Source: Chromobotia macracanthus (taxonomy: Eukaryota > Chordata > Actinopteri > Cypriniformes > Botiidae). Taken from it: a DNA stretch of 64,000 bases. The position numbers and the translations under genes were made by a program. A model generated the notes under the pieces. It worked only from the letters and a program-made list of their open reading frames with translations, was not told the origin of the DNA and ran no database searches. Shown one piece after another: positions 12,862-26,345 of this stretch. Position 1 is the stretch's first letter, and every line of letters starts with the position of its first letter. The stretch covers positions 9,346,501 through 9,410,500 of the forward strand of contig JAZGTH010000008.1 of the NCBI GenBank assembly GCA_036877525.1. Direction: 5' to 3'.

Positions 12862-13010
12862 TCATTCATCATTTGCTCACGTTTATGTGCTTTTAAACCT
12901 GTATGATTCTTTCTTCTGAGGAACACACAAAAGGTGAATGTTTGAAAATTAATTTGGCCATTCTGGTCCCTACTATGAAAGTGAATGGGGTCCAGCAGTC
13001 TTAAGCTCCG
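12862..13010. mobile_element. degenerate teleost MITE fragment (CATTTACTCACCCTC type)
   Basis: The order of words TCATCATTTGCTCAC, AAACCTGTATGATTCTTTCT, TCTGAGGAACACA and GTGAATGGGG follows an interspersed element that is very common in cyprinid genomes. I recognise it by pattern and do not assign a family name. A second copy of its 5' part lies at 62694-62850. Confidence 0.55.
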
Positions 13011-16000
13011 AAGTTTAAAGAAAATCTCAAGTTCTTAAACCAACATGGCACCACTATATCTTGAGCAGTCTCTCCAGGAAATTTGATCTTTTGCCAAAAT
13101 GCAAATCTAATAAACTAAGGGCATTGCTTTGATTTTTGTGGTGTACTTTGTATTGGGATGTTTTAAAAGCACCAGAAAGCCACAATATTTACACATTTCC
13201 AGGAAATCACTCCATGACTGGCATCCTTACAGCTGACTCTGGATATGACTGAGATAGGAAAAGTATTTAAATATGAAAAGAAATGGCACGCTTCCCCTTT
13301 AAATGTGACATAACGAAACAAAGTGCAATGCTAATGCAGCAGATATTATCTGTACAAAAGACAAACACCAAACCCAGCCACTGTGTATCCTGATTTCCAG
13401 TAACTCCACATGCAGCATCCCTGACCCAGGCATCCTACATCGATTCATTCTCATCTACCCGCTGTACTGTAATCTGTTTAAAGGCATTTAGTTGTTCCCA
13501 CTGAGTCAGCACTTCCTTTAAAAGGTTTCATTTTCTAAGACTGATGATTCGGGGTCCACAAACATGCTTAAGCCATGACCATGTTTTACTATTATGATCA
13601 ATGACTAAATGAGTAATGCAACGCACATGTAAAGAAATCAGCTGTCAAATGATTGCATTACAGCATTCTCGTATGCATCATGCAGGAAGAACCTTCAACA
13701 AAAAGAGTTAATTAAATCAGATCTAAATCTAGGAAAATTAGGCCTGAATTTTTCCTTCTTTTCCAGGCAGGACTAATCGTACCATCATCAGGACAATGGG
13801 AATATTAGGGCCGTTTTCAGCAAGTCTGTAAGTTTACAGAAAGGGTCTGACTAATACAGCAAGAAATAGGATTTTGTACGACAGCAGCATAGCTGTCTTG
13901 GTCTTTTTCCCAGGTGAATGAAGTCAAGCTTCAGGGGCTTTTGGGTTCTGTTTATTATAGATATGCCAGAGTTTCTCAGTGAAATTATTCATCATGCAGT
14001 TTTCTCTGCAGCTTTGTACACATGAAAGCAAAGTGGCGCGACTGTGCTGCATTTAAAACAGCCAAACTGTAGAATGACACACATTAAAGCAGGAGTGCTG
14101 GCGTGCTGAATATAAGCACGGCTGTGATTTGTACATCAGGAGTTACAGCACAAGTATACAGCACTCAGCCATACAGTGTTGCTTGTGACAACCGAATGAC
14201 CAATCAGAATTAGAAGTTTTACAGTGAACAATGTGAAGAAGAAAGAGAGAAAGAAAGAAAGAATCTCTCCTTCCAAAGAATGTCTAATGTAAAAATGCAA
14301 AGAGATTTAATTGTGACCTACTTAATATTAAAAGGCCAATCAGCAGTAAAAAAACAACTGTCCAGTACAATTAATTAGCTTTGCTGTAGTGGGCAATTTC
14401 CTGTGAGACACAATATCATTTTAAGCTCATTTCCAGCAGTCAGATCACTTCAAAAGTACAAAGTTGAGAAGGGCAGGGGAATTTCTGCAGCATGCCAGCA
14501 CTCAACGGACCTTAAGCAGTGCTGACGCTGGACTTCAAGAAGGGCTTCTGACTTCACATCACTCATTACTGGTCCATAAAGCAGCCTGCTGGCATCAGCC
14601 CGGGCTCATTGAGGGCCAGAGACATTTACTTGGCAGTCCAATCACTGTCACTTAGCAGGTTTAACTCACACCCCAAAGTATGATCTGGAAAGTTACAGCA
14701 CCAAACATAAGTGCTGATCAGTGGTACGTCTGCGGAAACATTTTGCAGCATCTCTGTGATATCAGAAGATTAGTTTGTATTGAAGCAGCGATGGACAGGA
14801 TGGATGGCTGAGCTGATAAGACGCTTCTGGCTGGTCTGTCTGGCTGTGCTCTGTCCACATACCAGTTCAGTTGTTTTTGCGGAAATGTTCTTGCGTTCCA
14901 AATGATATCACAGCCCAGAGCGAGCCTGAATAATGCATCATGAAGATGAGAAATGTGTTGCTAAGTGGATTTGTTTAATGCAGGAAAAGGGAGAAGGTTG
15001 GCTAATGCATAATGTAAGGGAAAATCACTAAGAATAATTTAGGCCGTTTATTTGCACGCGTCATCTGTGTCGTTTTCGCACCTGATTCGCTAAAAGGATT
15101 ATGCAAATTGGGTAACGTCGCAAACGCGCACAAAAGTGTGTGCTGAACGCAATTTGGATGCCGCAATTACCGATTTTGCCGGTTGGTTTTGAGTGCTGGG
15201 TTGTAGAAGATGCAGTATGCTGTCGCAATACCGAGCATGTTACTGGAATTGTACGGCATCGCTCTACAACTGTGATCCACACTGTATAGATCACTGACAG
15301 GTGATGTATGCATGTTTTGATAAACAACAGCAGCCATGATCCATAGAAAATGTATCCAAACATCTGGATTAAATGAAATTCCATTTACCACCTGCTGCTT
15401 TCCGGGTGAAAATACCCTGTTAAACATTAATTTAGGCAACCAGGCAAATATAATTTGCAATCTGTAAAGGAAAAACAAAGACTAAATTTAAATAAGTGGG
15501 ATTGCAGGCAGACAGTTAATGATAAGGTGCCGTTTTTGAGCTGAAATACTACACAAAAGTAGTTGTTTATTTCACCCCTTTAACCAGATTGGCCTACCAC
15601 AATGCTAAATGGGATAGTCGAGGTGCATTTATTGAGATATGAAAGAATATTACAAAAAGGTAATCACACGTGGCTCAGACTTTCTGCTATGCTGTGCTGC
15701 TGTTATTTGCTTTTATTATTCAAATGCGGGAGTCATATTTGCAGAGAGTAAAACATGATCCGCACTCCTACGGTTTCATATGATATAATAATGCATTTAT
15801 ATGTCAAATCCCTTTGTTAGGCGAGACTCCTTGCATGTATTTTGAATGCGGCAAAACGAACAAAATGAAGAAGTAAAAATGAATAGCAACCAGGGGGTTT
15901 CCGTGCACATTTTAAATCCTGCCATTTCCTGTCACTTTATCTCTAGCTTCCCTTTGTTCCTGTCATTTATACACTTCCCACAGGCACACTGCAGCCCCGA

Positions 16001-16590
16001 CCTCACTTCCTGTGCTGCTTCCTGTAGGTCTACAGGCGGGCTGTCCCCCAAAGCAGGTGAGAAATTATGGGATGTCAGGGAAAAACAAGAATATGTCCAT
16101 GTTTGGAATAGAGTACTGAATACTACGCAGTGCACACTGTATCCTGGATACTGTTCTTAAAAAAAAAAAAAAGTAAGTAAAACAGCAGGCATTACTTCAT
16201 GGTGCAGGTCTCCTGGCACAGTATGCATTCTATATAGTGCAGAAATAATATGTGAAGTAGTATGACAATATGCTATTCCAAACACAGCCTATGACACAAA
16301 TGCCTCATATACTTAAAACGTGGGTTTTAACTTTAACAAAAGTTGTACGTCTCAAAAGTTGTATGTTCCACTATAGTAAATTTTTCATCTGGTAATATTT
16401 GATATATGTAATAATTTTCTACTCTAGGCCTATCTCGTTACAGGACAATTTTATTCAATCCCATTATTATTTAATTTGATACGGTATAAATGGATGACAC
16501 GCTGCATGTTACTAAAATATGCCAACATAAAGTTAGAAAAATTGCAGCGAATAAATCAATTTTAAAAGGGCAAGTAACACAGCCCCTTAA

Positions 16591-16863
16591 AGCTGCAATC
16601 CATAACCTTTGCCTCTCTACCGCCATCTCTGTTTGAAACATAAAATTGCAGGTTATTTTACATACATTTTATTATGTATATTAAAGTCAAAAGAAGCCAA
16701 ACTGACAATTCCCAGGAAATCTGACCCAACCTCTTAAATTTAAATCATTATTGTAAACTTTGTGAATCGGGGAAAGGCGACTTTTGAACACTGATCTGTC
16801 ATGTACTCGCTCAATAATTGATTTTTGTTCATTTTTAACCCCAAAAAGTTACGAATTTCAGCT
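16591..16863. mobile_element. TTAA-flanked MITE, copy 1
   Basis: This 273-bp element has terminal inverted repeats: it starts AGCTGCAATCCATAAC and ends with the complement of AGCTGAAATTCGTAAC. TTAA lies directly outside both ends. Two more copies in the window (26076 and 61801) share the interior CATAAAATTGCAGGTT, an ACTGATCTGTCATGTA-like stretch and GCTCARTAA. There is no coding capacity. Confidence 0.75.
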
Positions 16864-17613
16864 TTAATTAAAATGTTAATTTCTGACAGAGCGCTGTTCT
16901 CTATCAACTGTTTTTCTGTCAATCAATGCAGGTCAATGTGGTGCTGTCAGGCTCAAAAACGTTCTTGATGGATTTGAAGAGGCTGACGTTCTCATCAGCT
17001 GGTAAATGTACGTGGCCGGTGCTGAACTTCCTGCCTTTGCTTTGAAATTGTGCCGTGAGAGTAAGTGCGTGGAGTGTGGGCTGTTCTTAGAGTCATTAGC
17101 AGGTGCTCCAAGCATACAGACTGCCTCTGCGTGAGGTTTCCCCAGGAAGCCAAAGATGAAATGGCACAAATAATGAGGGGCATTATCAATCACTGGCAGG
17201 AGTCTGCTTACTCACATGCACACGAGATGAGAGAGAGAGAAAAAATTCACTTTACTTAACCGCTTGTGGAAACCTGACATTGGGGACAGCAGCACTGTAC
17301 GCAATACTAGCAGGAACAGTATAAGATTATGCAGTCGCTCCATATTACGAAGTACGAGGTCGCTCTTACTGGAAGGCAAACAGATTAAACAGCCTATGAA
17401 GACATATTGAGATACCTCCCAGCAGCACACAGATTAATTAACACCAGAACTAGATCTGATGGCGAAATGTACTGAAGAGATTTTATCTTCTACATTATCT
17501 ACTGGTGAACCAGTGGTCTAATGAATCATTTCATGGGACCCAAAGAGAGAATGGACAAACTCACTGCCAAACCCTTGTTTCCTGTTAACTGCATTTTCTG
17601 TCCCTTTATCTGC

Positions 17614-17866
17614 TAGTGTTGCAAAGTGTCAGGAATTTGGAAATTTAACGGGAATTTCCAGGAATATACTGAAATTATGACACACAGATAAAGACATGTC
17701 ACGACATGTTGAGGAAGCAAGTATGTTTATATTTATGTTTGTATATGACATAGTTTCAAATTAAAATAAAATTCCAATAAAAATTTCCAGTTAATTCCCT
17801 TTAATTCACGCATTCCCTTAATATTTCAACTTGGAGTATTTCCCAAATTTCCCAGGTTTGCATCTC
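17614..17866. mobile_element. GGAATTT-type MITE, copy 2
   Basis: It starts TAGTGTTGCAAAG, has AGGAATTTGGAAATT and GGGAATTTCCAGGAATA inside, and ends with the complementary TTTCCCAGGTTTGCATCT. It is a diverged sibling of the element at 11444-11675. Confidence 0.55.
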
Positions 17867-18526
17867 TATTCTCTGCAGATTGGATTCCAGACAAGCAAGG
17901 AGTGTGTTTATATGCATAATCTTACACCATTTACTGTATCTTTATAACCCAACAAAGATAATATTGTGTAAACGCCTTCAACTGTGATGTTTTATCAGTT
18001 GTAAGTCATAAACCGCTTAGCAAACCCCAATCACCACACACAGACTTCTGCTGATCCCTTCATTTTTCACATAAACATCTTTACTGATGTTCTAGCGGCG
18101 TATTCACGCTGCCTGTTGATTTACAAATCTCATATAAACAGTTTTCTCATATTGTCTGGTTTATATAATGAGCTCGTTTTTGCTCTTTGTAAAAAAACAC
18201 AGTATTAGAATATGGAATTCTTCCTCAGAGGCCATTTACTGTAAACTTTGCACTCAGAATCAACAATCAATTTTTATCGTTTTGACATTTCTTTCCTATG
18301 GTTTTTAAATAATGTGCACATGTTATTTGAAACAGCATGCACCAATGAATCATACCTAACAGCAACATGCATTGAGAAAGTATATCAAAGCTAGATTAAT
18401 TAGTAATCTAATAATTTAGATTTCATAATGTTGACTGTTTATTGTGGAAAAATAAAAACCCTCCAGTTAAAATACGGTTTCTTTAATTCATTTTTTGAAT
18501 TCAGTTCAGATGTGAATCGCAGTCTG

Positions 18527-18637
18527 TTTACATTCACATTTATGCATTTGGCAGATGCTAACGCTACAGTTTTAGGCGATTATTTATCATGACGTGTGTT
18601 CGCTAACAATGCTCTACCAGTTGAGCTACAGGAATCC
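18527..18637 (-). mobile_element. decayed tRNA-derived SINE
   Basis: The plus strand carries CATTTATGCATTTGGCAGA at the tail and AATGCTCTACCAGTTGAGCT at the head, the same order as in the SINE at 7967-8122. The middle is shortened and the B box is largely lost. Confidence 0.65.
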
Positions 18638-21600
18638 TTAATTGCTAATATGACCTCTGAGGCTGCTCTGATCATCACTTTTAAATGATCTAAAATGCCA
18701 ATTCACAATGACAATTTACAACGATGCAACAAACTTCATTGGAGTCTCTTTCCAACACCTGTAAATACTTCAATAAATGAATGAAGGAGGAAGGACATTG
18801 AAACATCCGTCACACTGCTGTTCCTAATGATGCTACAGCAGCAGTGGCCATGACTAAACACTTGCCTGCAGAATCAAGTTCCTAAATCAAGCACATAGGA
18901 CTTAAGGGTTCAGCACAGTTCAGGGCTGGTAAAAGTAGCCTGTGTGACGCGCTCAACAGATGACACAGGATTACAAAGCAGACACACACACACACAAAAA
19001 CAAACCTAACATTCTAATATTGAGAAAGGGATGAAGTGAAATGTCAGTGATTACCATAAGACGTCAGATGTTTATCATCTTCTTTTCATAGACTGAATAT
19101 TCTTCATCAAGCCAGTATAGGTAAATATAACAACTCCGTAAAACAACACAACAGACATTTTGTGTCACACTGGATTCAGAAACAGGATATGTGAACTTCC
19201 CAACCATAACACCACAGGCGGACGTCCTGCTGTCCTACACAAAAATGCTAACTTTGTTTCTAGATTTCCTGACACATTTCATGCTAGATTTTGACACTTT
19301 GAACCTGATTTTTATGCTTTAAAACTATTTGAATCAAGTTACTAACCACACTTATCTGGCAGATACAGATGCACAGACTAACAGTCAGCTTAATAAGTCA
19401 TGCTTTCCCATGCAAAACTTGCTGCCACAAGGGTGGGTGGTTGCCAGGGTGTTGCTATGGATTTGCTAATGTGTTCTAAATGTTTTTTAGTATGTCACTG
19501 TTCGATTGCTGGGGTCTTCTGGTGATTGCAATGTGGTTGCTTATTGTCTTAAGTCAAAAGACCCCCAAGCGCTCTTTTGTTTCTATGATATCTTGCTAAA
19601 TAGTTATGATTTGGATCCGTCCTATATTGTTTAAAGTAATGGCACCCCTGTCCTAAGCATGTATATATATATATATAATTTAACTTTTTACACATATACT
19701 GTATATACAGACTACACTACAGGACACAAAGTAGATAAGGTGGCCACTGGGCTTGCTCTTAAACTGATTTGGATAATTACGGCTGTTCCACAACCTGTGA
19801 TCACTGTCTATGTGAAGAGATCCCGTGCCACAATCCAAAGAGCCAAAATCACAGCTTTCAAACAGTGTTACAGAAAATGTTAAAAAACGATCCACCTATC
19901 CACTGATTGGTTCCGGCATACAGTGTGTCAGAATATGACACGGCCTTGACTCATCATTATTGTCTGAATGGCGGGCCATTAAACGGATTTAGTGAAGAAA
20001 ACCCCTCCCACCGGTGGATCTCTATTTGGAGTGACTCTAATATCCCCAATACACGCCGTCTATCTCCACCAGGGCCACGTTAGTCTGTTCCACCCCGTCT
20101 CCCTATTGCACAGAATGTCTACTTAACCTGTTACATAAATCCAAATTATCCTCATTAATCTCTGTCTAATTATTGAAAAGCTCGGGCTGAATAAGAGCAG
20201 TTGTGCTTAATCGCCTCAGATGGTGCCACAGGGTGAGATGATTCCATATTACAGTCTAATTAAAATTCCCCTGGCGAGCTTCTCTTCATCTACATGACCT
20301 TTGACTTTTTGGCATACAGCAGTTGCTCTCTGTTGCCCTACAGGTGGTTGAAATGACACAAGCACCCGAGATATGTCCGGGTGATGTCAATTAACGATGG
20401 TTACATTTTTTTTTTTAAATGTCAAGATGAAAAATAAAAAGAACTCAATTTCATACTTCTCCAACCCTGATCGTCTAGGTGTGTGTGAATTGTTGCATAC
20501 TTCTGAGTCCCTGTTTACACCAGTTATTAAAACTCGTCTCGGGTGATCCGGACGAGGTGTCCAGAATGTCCAGAATGTTTCATGATTCAGATTAAACGGT
20601 AAAGGCTCAGTGCTTGTCTCAAGAAACAAGACAGTTTCAAATTAAACTGTAAAACTGTCAGCCTGTTAACTTTCTGAAAACATTTGTCTCAACATACATA
20701 AGAAAACTGTTTGTATAGCCTAAGGTGGCAATATGCATTTTAGTAACATTTTAGTTTTTTGTTTTGATAGAATGCTTAAAAACTAACTTAAAAAAACTCT
20801 TTAACATGCTGGAAAAGGCACCAGTATCATCAAATCTTCCCAGTGCATGCCTGTAGTAAGTGCTAAAGCTGCTCTTTAGGGCTTAACGTATATTGAACAT
20901 TATGTAAACAGACTCACACAGATAGATTACTCATTGCTGCTGTGGGAAGACCGCGGCTAAAGCCCGGATTAGTGACGTGGGAGGTTATTGTGAATGTTCG
21001 AGTTAGGAACTTGACTTTAACGGAAGCGCCTGAGCCGAATGCAGAACTCATAAATCAACAATGAAATTACCGAGTTTTGAAACCCCGTGGCTTTAAAAGC
21101 AGGACTTTTGTATCTGCTAAGCCTCAGGCAATCGTTATTAAATGCAAATATAACAGGAACACATTACCAGTGTGGTTCCCATTTTCATTAGAGGCGCAAT
21201 AAGAACAAAATAAAGGGAAGCCATTACAGATGAAGGCTTGTGCTGTGACGTTCCGTGGATCGGCGACATTAATTGGGAACTGGCTTAAATGTGAGGAGAC
21301 GGGAGGGGAGGGGGGTGAGTCTCAGCGAGCGCTGCTTTGACAGTGGCTGAATGAGCCAAGCACTTTCTTTAACATTAACGTCAAATCGCTCTGTTTGCCT
21401 CTCATGCAGGAAGGAGGCACATTCGCAGACTTTTCGACAGTGAAAGACTCTTAAAAAAAGCTGTAAAAAGGTTTAAAAACCAGCTGCAGATAGCATCCCT
21501 TTGGATTATAAATAAAAGCGCAGCGTGCGACAGATGCTCGCGTAGAAAGTCAACACTGTAGCTGGTGCCGATTTAGTGGACCAAAACAATTAAAAAAAGA

Positions 21601-23940
21601 AAGAGGCCAAAACACGGATCTAAAAACAGCTATTGTTTACAGGTTTGGCAAAGCCTTTTAATCAGAGCATTTGGCCAACATTCCAACACTGGAAGCACTT
21701 GGGAGAGATGCTAAATTAATTCTGAGCTCATATTCTGATACTAAATTACACAAAGGGAAAATTCTGGAAGGTTCTGGATTAAGTACAAGTTTTAAGATCT
21801 ATCAACAGCATTATCAGCATCGCCTTAAAAAGTAACTTTTGCATGATACGTGTATGGATACAAGACAGGGACATAACATGTAAGCTGTATTTTACAGAGA
21901 ATAACTGCTACAGTTATTCACACCCACAGGAGTTACGCCTGTCACACATACCTAGAAGTTCATCCACCTGGATAAATAGTCCCACTTTTAAAAAGGATGA
22001 TTTACTGCTGAAGCACTAAACAGGGGAGTGAGTCGAAATTATTTTGCAGTAATCAACAACATATGATAGACACTGCACATTGAGCTAAACTTTATTAAAT
22101 ATTAAACCCTGAACAATTCCTTCCTGATAAATCTTTTGATTATTAAAAATGTAGTTTGAGTCCATTGCCTTTACTTTGCAATGGTAAAACAGTACGATTG
22201 CAGGACCTGATTGTTACCGCAGACTGCGGCCAAAACTTGTAAATATCAATCGATAACAATATGCCCTCTCATAACAAACATCTGATCACCATGTAATATA
22301 TCAGTTCATAACATTGACTGTATAAACCAGAAGTGAGAATGAACTCAACATCACATTTGAGCAAATATCCACAGAGCACATAAACAAGTCATAAGGCCTT
22401 CTCAATTTCAGCTGGGGTCACAAATGCTTCATAAATTCAGAATCAGTCTCTCCTACCACTACTGTAATAACACAGAATTGATTTATACGTGGTTGTGGAT
22501 GAGTCAGAAGCTGCGAGTTCTGGATTCTGTTGAGAATGAATGAGAAAAGCTTATCCACTAGGAAACAATTTGTGTAGCTACTATATTGTTTTTGACCACG
22601 TAGATGCACAATGAGCAAAATATTTCATGTCACGTTCAAATCAGTATAGTTTTCTGCTGTTTCAGAATAGGACAACATTAAACATGAATACACAGTACAC
22701 AGAATACACCCTGAAAAGGACCCCAGCCAGTGGTTTCAGTGAACCGTGGCAAGCCGGGACACTCAGAAATCTAAAGAGGGCTTTTGGGGTAGCTGTAAAG
22801 CGCTGCCCTAAGGGTTAACACAGCCAAGCAAATCTTCATCATTCTTCATCATTCATCTCTGCCTCTTCAAGACAGATCCATCCCCACCTTCCGGGAGCCG
22901 GGGCCCTGAGGGGCCACATTTGTTCTACTGCATACACCGCCCTGCCAGAGCTAAGAATACCAACACCAATTAAAACGTCAAACAGAAAAAACATTAACCA
23001 AAGGTTTTTCATACATGTAGCACAGTTATATTTTGTTTTTTAGACATTTAGCATGGTAGTACTCAGATATTCTATGGAGAATCATAATACCATGTTATAC
23101 ATTATCTCAAAGTACCATAACCAAAGTAACAAAGTACTATAACAATCTGATACCAAAGTCACAGTTTTACGAGGTGATTCGAAAAAACAGAAAAAACTGA
23201 CTCCAATCATGATTCAATAATTCATGATTAAGTCCCATCCTACATTTTTTCATCAAATATTCTTCTTCACTCAGACACATGGGTTGTAAAAGTCACATTT
23301 GCTTTAAAAGGTGAAGCGGAGTCAAAATCAGCATAGCACGTGGCCCTCCTGGCTTACTGCTTCAGAGAAATACAGCATTAGGGAGAGAGAACTAAAAGGA
23401 CGAAAACCGCAAGCGTGACACAGCCACTCACCTGCTCCGGCACCTGAGCCAGAGAGCCCTGCGCATCGGGCCACTAATCTACCCTCCCTCAGGCCGTGAT
23501 TTAGAGAACGTTCCCCAGTGCTGGATTAAATCTCTCCTCTCACGCGCCCTGCCCTCTCCTGTCAGCCACTTCGAGGAGTAATGGGGCCAAATTGAACGCA
23601 GAGATTAGGGAGCACACCGCAGCCGGAGTTCTGACGGATTTTGACGTGCTGCTCGCTGGACAGATGCTGCACTCAAATCACACTGTCATTGAAAACTTAG
23701 TGCTGTGGGAGTTTGGTCTGTTACTTAACTCTCCTGAAAGCAAGCAACCATTTATCAAAGAATCCGAGAGCAGAGCGAAGCACTTTGACCAGTATCAATA
23801 CTGAGACTCAAGGAGGACTCACAAGCTGGGCGGAGAATTAATCAAATTTGACCCTGCATGAAGCATACTTCATATTTTTTCCTCAGTCTAACTGAAACAT
23901 GGGTAAATAGAATGCAAACTTTGTATTCTGTTAATGTGAT

Positions 23941-24350
23941 AATGATACTAGTTCAGAAAAAACTAGTAGAATTAGACAAGATGGATGGATGGATGGATAT
24001 CTATATAGACAGACAGACACTAGTTCAGTGATTATACCTATAGACAGACAGGCAGACATACTAGTTCAGAAACAATAATTCTTAGACAACAAAACAGACA
24101 GACAGCTACTAGTTCAAAATGAATAGTAATAAAACAACAAGGCAGATAGACAGACAAACAAACAATACCTAAAGACAGATAGACACACTAGTTCAGAAAC
24201 AATAGTGTTTAGCCACCAAGACAGATACTAGTTCAGAATGAATTGTAATAAAACAACAAGATGGATAGACAGACAGACGGACACCTATAGACAAGCAGAC
24301 AAACACACTGGTTCAGATAGAATACTGATTGGACAACAAGACAAACAAGG
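23941..24350. repeat. complex minisatellite with CTAGTTCAGA and (ACAG)n/(ATAG)n parts
   Basis: About seven diverged units recur. Each has CTAGTTCAGA or a variant, followed by AACAATA, GACAACAA(G/A) and runs of ACAGACAGAC or TAGACAGAC. A GGAT run lies near 23983-23998. Unit length varies from about 45 to 75 bases. Confidence 0.75.
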
Positions 24351-26075
24351 ACACAAAAAAGCACATGCATAACAAGTGGATGTCGGACAGGCTTTGTGAC
24401 GTTATTGATGAATAAAGGACAACATCTGTCTCATGAGATAAAGTATTATGGCTCCTGTCTCTCCCTACTAATATTTTTTGGGTATTTACTAAATGTCTCG
24501 CCCATCATATGTGATGGATTGGATGCTATTGCTTCACAAACCCCACGAACAAGGGCGAGACAGATCATTCATGAGCTAGACGAAGACAGTCCATTTCCAA
24601 CACAGCGGGTGTTTCAACAAACCCTAAAACCCCCAAGGGAAAGGCTATTAAAAGCGGAAGGCTGTTGGCTATCTCCGTGGCGCACCATGACTATCACAAA
24701 GTGACTCCAGCTGAAGTGAGGCTCCACTAGGCTGTATTTATAAAGCTAAGTGCTGGAGGAGAGTAAATTTTAAACCTCAGCTGGGGAATTAATGCTTCAT
24801 GCAATTCCCCAGAAGCACAAAGAATTGGTTACGTCTCTTTTCAATACATTTCTGCTAATATTCCTCTTTCTTCCAGTGTGGACTTTGCACTGGCGCCTCC
24901 TCACTAAATCACAAGAGTGCTGCCAAGATGAACACTGTCATTTAAGTCAAAAGTTGCAGCGAGCTGTAATCGCTTCAAAACACCAGCGTTCCCGAGCCAA
25001 TGTTGCTTCCACATGGAATTTACTGATAGACAACCACCAGAGAGTTTGCACGGAGAAGAAAATATATTACACTCCTGAACGAGTAGAAAAACTCTTCTAA
25101 ATGCGTATTTGTGTAGTAATGTACTTTTGGCCTCATGACACCAGAAATGGAGTAAAGAAACATTTCAAAATGAATGTTAAGAGCACAACCATTGCTTGAA
25201 TCCCTGGAATACTGGACAGAATTATAAAGGCAGGCCTGCCCCGCCTATATGCTTGTCACAAGTTTGAAGTTTAAAGTCCTGACCCAAGCATGTGTTGCGG
25301 CTGAGGGAACCACGCAATTAGTTTTCCATTTTCATTCCTGCAAAACCTTTGACACTGCATCTGTTCTGCTTAAAGCGTCACCATTTATCAAATTCGTACA
25401 GTATGTAAAGCTGGGCTAATAAATTTGGCGAGAAACTGATCTTTACGTTTTCATGAAAAAGTAATGCGACCATTACTCTGAATATTAGACAAGGTCATGA
25501 ACTGCATGTTTTCACTGAGATAAAAAAGCATGACTGCAGAAGGTCTCTGTCGCGCTCTGCCTCTGGCATGTGCTATGCAGTGATAAGGGTTTGCACTTCG
25601 CAGGTAACATAACCCTATTGGCAAAGAGGATGCAGAATCGTAATAATGAGTTGCCAATCAGCTCTAACTTGAGGCATAAACAGTACAATACCTGATGGGC
25701 AAACATTCAATATCTATTTAAAGCTAGCTAGTATTTAAGAGGGGCTTTCGTAAATCAGCTTCATGTCAGATGTCCTACATGATCAGGATCTGCACGAAAG
25801 CCTGGCAACAAATTTGGTGAATGACTCCAGCTACTTCGGCTTGTGTGTTTCAGTTAACAGATCACTAACTGACAGACGTGATCAAACACAACTTATTGCT
25901 AAACCTAAAATATAAAGTTTAATTTAATTCTTTTAATTTTTTTGAGAAGCCACCACTGCTTGTGCTGGATCACATGGTGCTTTAAGTGAGATAAAAATAT
26001 AATCAAATAAAAAGTGTTGTTTAGCCTAAAAGCAGACCTGAGTTTAAATCCAGACCCCACATACAGTTTTTTTAA

Positions 26076-26345
26076 AGCTGCAATCTGTTTCTACCTGTTT
26101 TACTTTTACCTCTCTGACCCCATTTCTGTTTGAAACATAAAATTGCAGGTTACTTTACGTACTTTTCTTTAGGTAAGTTGAAGCCAGACTGACATTTCCT
26201 TGGAAATCAAACGTGACAGCTTAAATTATAAACCATTATTATAAGATTACTGTTGAGAACCGGGGTAAGTTTTAAACACTAATCTATCATGTAGTTGCTC
26301 AGTAAGTGACCATTTATTTTTTATTTAAAGTTATGGTTTGCAGCT
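26076..26345. mobile_element. TTAA-flanked MITE, copy 2
   Basis: This 270-bp sibling of the element at 16591 has left end AGCTGCAATCTG and right end GGTTTGCAGCT. TTAA lies outside both ends, and the interior word GAAACATAAAATTGCAGGTT is shared. Confidence 0.75.

Larger units (their letters stand above)
9796..16590. other. large iqsec1 intron, central-left part
   Basis: No coding exon is recognised. Two repeats are entered separately (11444-11675 and 12862-13010), and a GAAA-rich simple tract lies near 14238-14264. The block 10780-11040 has a homeodomain-site-rich, low-drift look that could be a conserved non-coding element, but this cannot be shown from one sequence. Confidence 0.45.
16864..23940. 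other. large iqsec1 intron, central part
   Basis: No coding exon is recognised. The stretch holds the second GGAATTT-type MITE, a decayed SINE (about 18527-18637), a short (TA)n run (about 19660-19678) and a fragment near 20505-20560 resembling a common cyprinid hAT-type MITE end (CTGTTTACACCAG). Blocks 19960-20340, 20935-21430 and 23395-23620 are less AT-rich and free of recognised repeats. Confidence 0.45.

Noticed and set aside
23425..23460. strong minus-strand donor GAGCAG|GTGAGT in a GC-richer block
   Set aside because: No matching acceptor and no coding frame; it could be an untranslated alternative first exon, but nothing else supports it.
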